Assembly (NCBI GenBank): GCA_003427395.1
Contig: BFEA01000006.1
Location: 3,396,065-3,423,463, forward strand
Direction of reading: 5' to 3'
Length of the DNA stretch: 27,399 nucleotides
DNA from: Chara braunii
Lineage: Eukaryota > Streptophyta > Charophyceae > Charales > Characeae
Shown piece after piece: positions 19,397 through 27,399 of the stretch (its first letter is position 1; every line of letters starts with the position of its first letter). The notes beneath the pieces were generated by a model that was given only the letters and a program-made list of their open reading frames with translations, was not told the origin of the DNA and did not search any database. The translations under genes were made by a program, and so were the position numbers.

Positions 19397-20820
19397 TGTT
19401 GCTTTGAGTGCAGACGCACTCTTCCATTTCGATCTGCGATGCTTAGAATTAACATTTCTGTTTTGCGAGCTAGATTTTTATCTTCAAACCGTTCTCTGAC
19501 AGCTTTAAAAAAATCTTCAATTCTAGTTTGCTGGGAATATGCAATCATAGTATCACAGTTAGCTTCTTTTTGCAGCGAGATGGCGAAGCTCATCGCATCG
19601 CCGGCCATACACGAGGTGGCCATCATAACTCTATCCCAATAAGGTATGCGTTGACCGTATACATATGATTCTACGACCGCGATCCAATGTAGAACACTCT
19701 CCTCCTTCTTACCAGTGTAGGTCCATGGCACTTTAACCTTTATTTTCCTGACATCGGTATCTTTATCGTCTCGCAACACTCCCTTTCCTTTTCTCTCTCC
19801 ATCGCCTCCATCTCCGTCTCCATCACCACCTCCTCCGCCTCCTGCGCCGCTACCTCGGATGATCTTATCAATTATGGCAGGAGTAAAGGTTTGTGTGATG
19901 TGGTTATCTAACTTTTGAATATAAGATTGAATGTGCAGATCCACGTCTTTGGCGGACTTTTGCAGAAAGGTATTCCAGACCCCTTCAAACTCGTACTGGT
20001 GGCTTTCAACTTTCTGCAGGGTCCGGTTCATTGCGGCTACCTCTTGCTTGGTATGGACTGTTTCAGTCAAGAGAGTAAGTTTTTCTTCGGTTGCCGCCTG
20101 TTTGTCTTTTTGTGCTTGCAGCTCGCTTTGCAGCCTTGCCCCCTCTGCGTGTAATCTTTTCCTTTCGTCAAGTTCTTGTCGCTTCGCTGCTAACATTTTA
20201 CTGTGCAGCTCCGCACGTTTTTCTTCAAGCATGAGGTCCTTTTCTTTCTGGTCTGTAATGGTTGCTAGCCTTGCAACGAACACGTCCCTCTCTTCCTCTG
20301 TTTCCTCAAGTTTGTCACTGGAATAGGCATACTGGCCGTACCAGTCCAGCGGTCTGACATCAAGTTCACCAGCTGTCTGGCTGGTCTCACCTCTTTCCGC
20401 CCGCCGCCTGATGAGTCTGTCCTCGTCAGGTTCATCTTCTTCTATGGTCTGCAATTCTTCTTTCAACTCTTTCTCTAATTTCTTTTGCATTTCTTTTCTC
20501 ATTCTTTCTTCTTCCATTTGCATTTTCTTCTTTATTTCTTCCTCTTTCTGTCTTTTCCTTTCTTCTTTTTCTTTTTTCTTTTGTGCCTGGCGGCGATCCA
20601 CTTCAGCCTGCTCTGCAGGTGTAAGCCCTGGCTTTATACCTCCCGATCTCATCATCATACGGGAGGTGCATACCCTCCCGAAGCCCAGGGGAAAAAGAAC
20701 TCTGAACAAAGGACCCATCAGGACAGAAAGGGCAATCAAGCCCTGCATAGGAAAGTCGTCCACCATGGTGGCACTTAGCACAGGCAACCCTCCGCTGGTC
20801 CCACCAGGTAAGCCTCCCAA
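19360..20820 (-). pseudogene. Element B gag: long coiled coil plus capsid
   Basis: 486 codons. Residues 66-130 and 165-275 are Lys/Glu/Arg-rich heptad-like sequence (KKKEKEERKRQKEEEIKKK; KRAELHSKMLAAKRQELDE) predicted by eye as coiled coil. A Gly/Asp-rich hinge follows (GSGAGGGGGGDGDGDGGDG, 323-341), then the capsid-like domain (366-462) with SVLHWIAVVESYV, SCMAGDAMSFAI and RIEDFFKAVRERF. Gag builds the particle, and the coiled coil could mediate multimerisation. The Met at residue 55 (20656-20658) is a better start than the first Met, since residues 1-54 are hydrophobic, lack gag character and overlap plus-strand splice-like signals. The frame leaves homology after residue 463. Confidence 0.8.
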
Positions 20821-21501
20821 CTGTTCCTCAAGCTACTCTAAGTGGATGGGATAAAACAACTTTGCTTTGTCTGTTTTTTTTTTTTTTTTCAGGCTCTGGA
20901 TGTCGCTGCTTCAATAACGAATTTCAGAATGGGGATATACAATAAGACTTTTTTTTTTTTCTTTCCTTTGCTGTCTGTCGTCAACTTCAGATGTTGAGCT
21001 AACTAAAACAGATATCACACTTGATCTTGTCTGGTGATGAATGTTGTTCTTTCTCCTTTCTTTTATCTTCTTTTCTAACCCTGTCTGTTTGTCCTTCTGC
21101 GCAGGTCGAGCTGGAGTGGTACTCGATCAGATGCCTGGACAATACTTCGATCCCAACTTGTCTCTGCCCAATTTAGTTATGCCTTATATCGTACTTGCAT
21201 ACTGACGTGCCAGACTGCCACCATCTCCCACCGTACTCTTCTCTTGACTATAGCGCAGACTCTGGACAAGAGGGTAGAAGACAGAAGGACTCTGATCGCT
21301 CTTGACCCTGACGCGACAAGACCCTTTGACCTCGATCAACCAGACTACAGACCCTGTGACTTGATTTGACAGCAGCAGCAGCGCCCCAGAGAAGATGAGG
21401 AGTAGAGATGCACACACACATGCAGCCAGGTAAGGGGTAAAGGGTGCTTCTCTCTTTCGCAGCGATCGTCGATGAAGACTCCTCATCGCTCCGCACTCCA
21501 C
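20821..21501 (-). other. Leader region of element B with plus-strand splice-like signals
   Basis: No coding sequence is recognised. On the plus strand a run of intron-like signals appears: CAG/GTAAGC (GT at 20808-20809) followed by T16 CAG (20874-20892), a polypyrimidine CTTCAG (to 20990) and TTCTGCGCAG (to 21104). T runs also lie at 20950-20960. On the sense strand of element B this would be the 5' untranslated leader. No primer-binding site is recognised adjoining R2. Confidence 0.4.
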
Positions 21502-22760
21502 GCTCCAGGTAAGTATCACTTTTGCCCCTTCCTCTTCGGCCTACTCCTCTCCCATATCCCTATCCACCTCTTCTTCCACCATCGCCAGCCTCATCAACAA
21601 TCCAGCGTGCTCTTCTTCTTCTCACCGGCCTTACTCATGCCAGCGCAGTGAGTACAACAAGTATCTGCTCCGATACCAGTATTGCAAGGAACCTGACTGT
21701 ATAAAGTGGTCTCACACAAAGCCAGATTGAGATGAGATAAGAACCAAGTAGCGCAGCTTATATTATCAATGTCACTTAATACAAAGAGTAGCATGAGTTC
21801 CAGAGTTCGGCACCAGCAAGAGGTAAGTCTCCCTCGTCATACAACAGCGTGGGACCTGGCTCAGCCAGCGTCCTCCTTCAGATCACAAGTGTGGTGCCAA
21901 CAGGTAAGTGTCCACCATATCCAAGCTCACCCCCTGTCTTCTCTCTCTTGATCTCTTCTCTCTCTCTCCAGAACTCTGTCTTGGTTCTCTGACCTCACTA
22001 TGCATGCACACTCTCACCTACGAAGATCTACTCTGAATGCCACTCACTGATATCCCACTACTGACTATCCCTACTACTACTAACATAGGCTGGCGCAGCT
22101 ATGGCTTCCCTGCAGTCAGCGCCCAGCCTCATGTCCTCTCTGGCGCAGCTCCTTCTTCAGCGCCCAGCTCCCTGCACTATAGCGCACAAGTGCCTCAGCA
22201 CTTCCACGCATCAATGCCAATGGGAATCTGCCTGTGGGGGAGGCTGCCTCGTTTCTTATAGTGCTGGCCTCCCCTGGCGAGGTCTGAATACTGCCTGTCC
22301 TGGTCCTTTCCCAGTCCCAACCTCTGTGTATGTGTCCCAGATCCCTTTCCTTCAGGGGTTGCTGCTGCTGCGGCCTTCAGGCCTTGATTTCAGACTCCCA
22401 ATCTGAATCTAGACTTTCTTTCTGACTTGAATCCGGACTGGAACTTGACTCCTTGACTTCTACTGGACAGACACACCCAATGCACGAACAGACACATTGA
22501 CTGCACGACACATCCCTGGTTTGAATAGACATGACTTGCATTGCCCCTGGCGAACAGATGTGACCTCCAAATCTAAACATGGTGACTGCTCGTCCAGGGC
22601 CCAGCCATGACCTTTGACATTGTCTTTACTTTAGCCAGGATGTGACCTTTGACCCAGAGAACAGGTCTTTTGATCTGCTTTCACGAATTGGACTCTGGGC
22701 AAGGGACCCCAATATGCTGCTTTCGTCGATCAGGGGCTGAATCGGGTAAAGGCCCTTTTA
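21502..22760 (-). repeat. R2: right direct repeat, probable 5' LTR of element B
   Basis: Second copy of R1 in the same orientation. It carries plus-strand TATAAAG (21700-21706), GTAAGT motifs at 21509, 21823 and 21904, and pyrimidine-tract AGs at 21880-21881 and 21970-21971. On the minus strand a TATAAG box (about 22255-22260) is conserved with R1. Read on the minus strand, extending two bases past the homology gives a TG start (TGTAAAAGGG), but R1 lacks that TG. Differences from R1 (substitutions and indels of 17-52 bases) suggest an old insertion. Confidence 0.8.
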
Positions 22761-24373
22761 CAAATACTTGGTGATCCTCACGGAAGTTAAGGCTGTAATG
22801 CCACGTTTGGCACGTTCCATAGACCTCAACATATTAACATATCAACAAAAAACATACGCGATGCACACACCAAAGACCCAACAAAATTCATGCACAGTGC
22901 AAACAGAGCAGAGACCAGACCAGTACACAACATAACAGACCAAAAAAAAAAAAAAAGGAAAAAAAGAACAAACAAATCAGGTCCTTTGACTCCTTTCACT
23001 GTGTGCCACACTTGATTAAACTTGGGACGCGTTGTTAAAACCACTTCCTAGCATACCACTTCCTAGCATAGTCTGTCAGACAACATACCCCTGATCATCC
23101 TTAAGAGCCACTATCTCTGAGTCTATCGTGCGGAGCCTTCAATTGACTGCAGGTGCTCTATATGGAGCCGGACTGAATCTGGGGGTATTATCTGTGGGTT
23201 CCTTTGCAAGTACTGAATAGCTACGATTTTCAGGAGCTCATGGAGTTGTTGTTGACGGTTTAAGAAAATAAAATGAGTAAAAAACGACCCTAGAAACCAT
23301 ACCCCACTTTCTCCAAACCATCATAGTAGAACCCTCCAGGAAAGAGGTAGGATTTTGCCGATGATTCTTGGCATGTGGAATCAGTGAGTAAAAGAGCTGG
23401 AATAGAAAACAAATGCATTTTGACCCTTTAACACACACGCTCATGCACGTCTTTATGTACAGTGAGGAAAGGGAGGAAAAAAAGAAGAAGAAAATTTGAC
23501 CCAAAAAAGGATAACCGCCCCCAAAAATGACAATTGTCACCAACACTGTCATCTCATGCCGCTCTAGATACAACCTGAACATGCAGCTGAGCTGTGGAAG
23601 AGGATGCATTCCAGCTAATTTGTCCATGGAACGTAGCTCCACATGCACCTGCATTAGAAGGACAAGGGGAGGTCAAAAATCAAGGTCAAGAATCAAACAC
23701 AAAGTGGAGGCCACAGTCATATGGAGGACATGTGAGAAATGATAGAAGCAGAATAAGCTTTAGTGAAGAAGCATCACGAAGGAATATGGTTGGAAAATGA
23801 AAAGTTGTCACTCACATGGTGTGCATGAAGGGGACTAAATTTTTCAAGGTCATTGGTCCTTGTGAAGTGGGACCAACCAATCTATTACCTGCACGGAAAA
23901 AGAACAACTCACATGCATGGGAGGGGTAGACATGGCTTGTCGGCCAGAGCTTTTTTTTCCGGACAGGAAAGCGGCAGGAAAAAAGGCATGCACACACAGA
24001 GCTTCAGCTCAGGCAAGGGTGGACTGCCAAAACAGCCTCCAGGACACACAGACAGGGGAGGAGGACAGCTGGTCATCCTTCGCAAATGCCCTCACCAAGC
24101 AATCTGTCCTGCATGAGCGTACTTGCCAAGCAAGTGTGTGGTGTGCTTTGTGCTAATCGGTTTTGTAAGGTGTGCGAAGATCGGTACAGTCTACCGACAA
24201 TAGATCATCTTGAAAATAATGAAGAAGTCCCAACAAAATTCAAAACGAATTGCTTTAGATTTTCGTAAACTTGATGCATTCAAAGCATACTTGCTGAGCG
24301 GTTTGAAGGTCTGGACCATCTGGTGTTGCGGGCGATGGTGTGGGGCCGCCGAAGACCACTTGGGACAATTTTG
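22761..24373. other. Non-coding region right of element B
   Basis: No protein domain is recognised, and no continuation of element A integrase was found here. A perfect 15-base tandem repeat (CCACTTCCTAGCATA) occupies 23041-23070. An A-rich run lies at 22942-22965. Open frames up to about 138 codons have no motifs. Confidence 0.45.
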
Positions 24374-24689
24374 GGACCAGGCAGGAGTGGGTTGAGATCA
24401 GAACCGGCATGTTGGTGTGACTATTGTGAGTGGACATCGTGATAAGAGGCGGCGTGGACTTGCAGTTGGTTGGGGAGTATCCTTGGTGGTGAAAGTTCAG
24501 TGGGGACTGCGTTGAGGCTGTCTGGGACGTTGGACCAGGCAGGAGTGGGTTGAGATAGGAACCGGCATGTTGGTGTGACTATTGTGAGTGGACATGGTGA
24601 TAAGAGGCGGCGTGGACTTGCGGTTGGTTGGGGAGTATCCTTGGTGGTGAAAGTTCGGTGGGGACTGCGTTGAGGTTGTCCAGGACGTT
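24374..24689. repeat. Two tandem copies of a 158-base unit
   Basis: Unit 1 (24374-24531) and unit 2 (24532-24689) align end to end with a constant 158-base offset and a few substitutions. GGACCAGGCAGGAGTGGGTT and ACTATTGTGAGTGGACAT mark equivalent positions. No coding sense is recognised, and the length is not a multiple of three. Confidence 0.9.
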
Positions 24690-25240
24690 GAGAAGACGGG
24701 GGACTTGTTCTTTGGAGCACCCTCCTAGAGGGTTTTTCCACTTTAGTTCTCTCAATGGACCCGACTCTTGCTCATTTGGGTACTTGGTGGAGGACGAGGA
24801 CCGTGATTCAGGAGGGAGGCCACAACTTGTGGAGTTGTGAGCCGCATATTATCATATGGTACAACGGTCATTTTCTGTTGATTGAAGTATTACTCGGCTT
24901 TCTTGAGTGAGCCAGATCAAACTTCACTTAAGGTCGGTCAGTTGATTGACTCAGATTCTTTTCACCTCTGTATGAACCTACACTTTGTTTGACCCTGTTG
25001 TTTTGAATGTTCAAAAGAAAAGGTAGACGAAAGTTGTGCGAGTCATGCATGTGAATGGAAAGGTCTGACTTGAGTAGCGCACCTCATGCGGGCGGTTCCC
25101 GATGTGCGACGCACGGCGTGTTTGGGGAACGACCCGTCAACCCCCTCCAGAAAAACAAAAGAAGGTCGGGCGTCGAAACGGTGCGTTCGAGGCCCCCCGC
25201 CAGAATTATAAGTGGAATGAAAAAAAAAATTGCAGGAGTG
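24690..25240. other. Unannotated stretch, no recognisable gene
   Basis: No domain, RNA gene or structured repeat is recognised between the 158-base repeats and the pyrimidine-rich tract. Confidence 0.4.
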
Positions 25241-25244
25241 CTGC

Positions 25245-25828
25245 CTCACCTCACTCCTCCTCCCTTTCCTCGTCCTCCATGTCTCCTCCCTCCTCCTCCT
25301 TTTCGTCTCCTCCGACTCGTCCTCTTCCTCCTGTTTGTCCTCCTCCTGCCCTTCCTCATCCTCCTCGTCTCCTCCTCCTCCCACTCATCCTCCTCCTCCT
25401 GCCCTTCCTCTTTTCCCTCCGTCCATCTCTTCTCCTCCCCCATCTCTGCTCCTCCTCCTCGTCCTCGTCCTCGCTATCCTAGCCGTCCTCCTTGTCCACA
25501 TCCTCCTCCTCCTCTCCATATCCCCCTCTCCTCGCCATCTCCCCATCTTCCTGTCATACGCGCCCCTGTTCCTCCTGTTCGTCCTCCTCCTGCCCTTCCT
25601 CATCCTCCTCGTCTCCTCCTCCTCCCACTCATCCTCCTCCTCCTGCCCTTCCTCTTTTCCCTCCGTCTATCTCTTCTCCTCCCCCATCTCTGCTCCTCCT
25701 CCTCGTCCTCGTCCTCGCTATCCTCGCCGTCCTCCTTGTCCACATCCTCCTCCTCCTCTCCATATCCCCCTCTCCTCGCCATCTCCCCATCTTCCTGTCA
25801 TACGCGCCCCTGTCCCCCCTCCCAAAGT
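25245..25828. repeat. Pyrimidine-rich (TCC)-type tract with 244-base tandem duplication
   Basis: About 580 bases of almost pure C/T on the plus strand, built from TCCTCC-like words. Inside it a 244-base unit is duplicated: about 25327-25570 and 25571-25814 share a constant offset with only a few substitutions. As 244 is not a multiple of three, the same peptide-like strings appear in two frames. The long Ser/Pro/Leu and Arg/Glu frames are by-products of composition, not genes. Confidence 0.9.
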
Positions 25829-26070
25829 TTGGTCTCCGCTCGAAACTTACAGGCACAGACTTAGTGCCATTTCATGAGTAACCAAAAATAAAGGAGAAGG
25901 ATATAAGAAAAAAAAGTGATAAAAAAGAGAGTAATAGCAAGCAATAAAGATTTTTCACGATCCATTGGTTTATAGAAAATCCATGTTTTAGGTGTTTCAA
26001 AATACATGACTTTCGCAAAGCGCATATAATAAAAGCAACAAATAACGCTGGTTACTACTCTTATTAAAAA

Positions 26071-26088
26071 TAATAATAATAATAATAA
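26071..26088. repeat. (AAT)n microsatellite
   Basis: Short TAA/AAT run leading into an A-rich segment just left of hexamer island 3. Confidence 0.85.
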
Positions 26089-26109
26089 AAATAAAAAACC
26101 TGCACGATT

Positions 26110-26161
26110 CCGCACAGGCACCCCCCGCACGGAACTCCGCACGAATGTGTGGCTCGTGCGG
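26110..26161. repeat. CCGCAC/GTGCGG hexamer island 3
   Basis: CCGCAC occurs at 26110, 26125 and 26137, with the reverse complement at 26156. Bases 26137-26144 and 26154-26161 form a perfect 8-base stem around a 9-base loop. An A-rich segment precedes it. Same CCGNAC family as islands 1, 2 and 4. Confidence 0.65.
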
Positions 26162-26502
26162 TTGCAAGTATGATTCGAAGTCAAGATAGCATCACAGCCG
26201 AAAGTTGTTCGACGTCATGCTTTAACGTTTTGCATCACATACTTTCGGTCCAGTAGTTTCTGATTGTTTTCTTTTTTTTCTCAAGGATTCTCCTGCACAC
26301 CAGGGCTGTACATAGTGTGCTGCACCTGGAGACATTCATGCATGTAATGTGCAAAATAAATACATTCATCTGAACGCAACATGGCGAGGAAAGGGACTGG
26401 GTGAGTGATGTCTGTGGCGAGACAAAAGCCATCCACTTGCTGAAACCATTATAACTCCTCCCGCCCTTGCCCACAATACACACAAAAGGAGCACGTACTT
26501 AC

Positions 26503-26503
<1 letters not shown>

Positions 26504-26565
<62 letters not shown>

Positions 26566-26575
26566 CGAGAGAGTG

Positions 26576-26642
<67 letters not shown>
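26504..26642. repeat. Composite (CA)n-(GA)n microsatellite
   Basis: A pure CA run (26504-26562) passes through an irregular GAGCGAGAGAGTGAGC segment into a long GA run (about 26579-26642). The two dinucleotides differ in structure (Z-prone versus triplex-prone). Confidence 0.95.
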
Positions 26643-26649
<7 letters not shown>

Positions 26650-27010
26650 CTTTCTTGGTTGTTGGGTAACAGAACCTTTAAGAATGAGCAGAAAAGAAGC
26701 TATATTTGCAGTATTCTCTTGCTCCTCCTGTTTCTACTCTTAGCCTTGACAGAGACGGGCCAAGTCTCCCCTCTTCTCCATATATTGTTCCTTTGTCAGC
26801 AGCTTCTTCGCTATTTGGTTCCCATCATGCCTAGTGGGCATGATTATACCGATGTATCCCTCTGAATCAGCCTGCACAAGCACAGATGACCACCTCACAG
26901 TCACCATGCCATACCACAAACATGCATAGACACACACAAATGCGTGCATGCAAACACACACACCAATCCATAGGAATAAAGAAAAAGAGGCTCAGGAGCA
27001 TTCGCACCAT
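26643..27010. other. Unannotated stretch, no recognisable gene
   Basis: No domain or RNA gene is recognised. A degenerate CA-rich segment lies at about 26928-26965. Confidence 0.4.
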
Positions 27011-27023
27011 GGCAACCGCGGAC

Positions 27024-27168
27024 CCGGACCCGGACATGTCTGGACCGAGGCCCAGACATTTGTCTGGACTGGTCCAGACATCCGGTAATCCGGACAGGCA
27101 CCGGACAACCGGACATGACCAGACCCGGACCGTCCGGACCGGTACAGCAGACACAAAAATGTCCGGAC
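27024..27168. repeat. CCGGAC hexamer island 4
   Basis: Eight exact CCGGAC copies at 27024, 27030, 27090, 27101, 27109, 27125, 27134 and 27163, with diverged GTCTGGAC/CCAGACAT copies between. An A-rich segment (about 27171-27197) follows. Island 1 at the other end of the window shares CCGGAC and GTCTGGA words. Confidence 0.75.
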
Positions 27169-27378
27169 CGAAGAAAAACAAAAAACAAAAAAAACATTAG
27201 TAATAAGCAGTACTAACCACATCTTACTGTCTTTGACTATTCACAACTTGACAGCTCAATAGAGTCAATACTGTCACAGACATTCACAAAGGCTCACACA
27301 ACACTAGAAAGTNGAAACCAGTTCTCAACAGACCAATCCCAAGTCACTTCAGAAAAGAGTACGAAAGTCAGAAAAAAA

Positions 27379-27399
27379 NNNANNTTNNANNTTNNANNT
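27379..27399. other. Ambiguous contig end with 7-base periodic N pattern
   Basis: From 27379 the called bases recur every seven positions (A at 27382, 27389, 27396; TT at 27385-27386 and 27392-27393; T at 27399) with N elsewhere. A single N also lies at 27313. The pattern is not compatible with TTTAGGG or its complement. It is probably a low-quality contig end. Confidence 0.8.

Larger units (their letters stand above)
12699..22760 (-). mobile_element. Element B: chromovirus-type Ty3/gypsy element between direct repeats
   Basis: A minus-strand gag-protease-RT-RNase H-integrase-chromodomain series (14585-20820) lies between two direct repeats of about 1.3 kb, which is the architecture of an LTR retrotransposon of about 10 kb. 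Against a simple reading: the repeat ends do not form clean TG...CA pairs in both copies, the bases flanking the pair (CTTTA before, CAAAT after) are not a target-site duplication, and no tRNA primer site was recognised next to R2. The coding series is certain, and the LTR assignment is likely but unproven. All domains are separated by stops or frame changes. Confidence 0.75.

Noticed and set aside
22761-22810. Possible 5S rRNA-like segment (CTTGGTGATCCTCACGGAAGTT)
   Set aside because: It does not align with plant 5S rRNA on either strand beyond a few words, and the internal promoter boxes are absent.
25055-25877. Proline/serine/leucine-rich proteins of up to 269 residues, plus Arg/Glu-rich frames on the other strand
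   Set aside because: The C/T-only composition removes stop codons in several frames at once, and the 244-base duplication changes frame. No domain is present.
26101-26180. Group II intron domain V-like hairpin
   Set aside because: The stem CCGCACGA/TCGTGCGG lacks the conserved domain V catalytic triad and bulge. It is better explained by the hexamer island.
26467-26865. 132-residue frame with Thr-His and Arg-Glu repeats
   Set aside because: Most of it is translated CA and GA microsatellite.
1-27399. CRISPR array, bacterial operon or defence system
   Set aside because: No regularly spaced direct repeats with unique spacers, no Shine-Dalgarno-led gene clusters and no bacterial domain. All recognisable coding sequence is eukaryotic retroelement.

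Overview
The window looks like repeat-dense nuclear DNA from a plant-lineage eukaryote. The main evidence is two decayed Ty3/gypsy retrotransposons, one carrying a C-terminal integrase chromodomain as in chromoviruses. Further evidence is long CA/GA microsatellites, plus-strand motifs shaped like spliceosomal splice sites, and the absence of any bacterial-style gene or operon. A charophyte alga such as Chara would fit, but that is an inference from the style of the elements. I recognise no intact host gene.

Layout. 1-5500: AT-rich sequence without recognisable genes. It carries a 54-base palindrome (133-186), two islands of short palindromic CpG hexamers (517-691, 4360-4621) and weak coding-like fragments (3884-4355). 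5500-8080: a CA microsatellite, an array of TGACGTGG octamers, and a probable primer-binding site and leader for element A. 8082-12698: element A on the plus strand, a broken gag-protease-RT-RNase H-integrase series that stops inside integrase. 12699-22760: element B on the minus strand. A direct repeat of about 1.3 kb (R1 12699-14021, R2 21502-22760) flanks gag (with a long coiled coil and a CCHC knuckle), protease, RT, RNase H (split by an insertion of about 415 bases), integrase and chromodomain. R1 and R2 are probably its LTRs, although clean TG...CA ends and a target-site duplication are not visible. 22761-27399: non-coding sequence with tandem duplications (158-base and 244-base units), a pyrimidine-rich tract, CA/GA microsatellites, two more CpG-hexamer islands and an ambiguous contig end.

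Elements A and B are related but distinct, and they lie tail to tail. Both are dead: stops and frameshifts separate every domain, and integrase is incomplete in each. Their products would normally act together: gag forms the particle, protease processes the polyprotein, RT/RNase H makes cDNA, and integrase inserts it, with the chromodomain biasing the target toward marked chromatin.

One feature is almost certainly not biological. Bases 9625-9662 are two head-to-head 19-base Tn5 mosaic ends, i.e. a Nextera mate-pair junction adapter, flanked by an exact 147-base duplication. The assembly is chimeric here and is about 185 bases too long.
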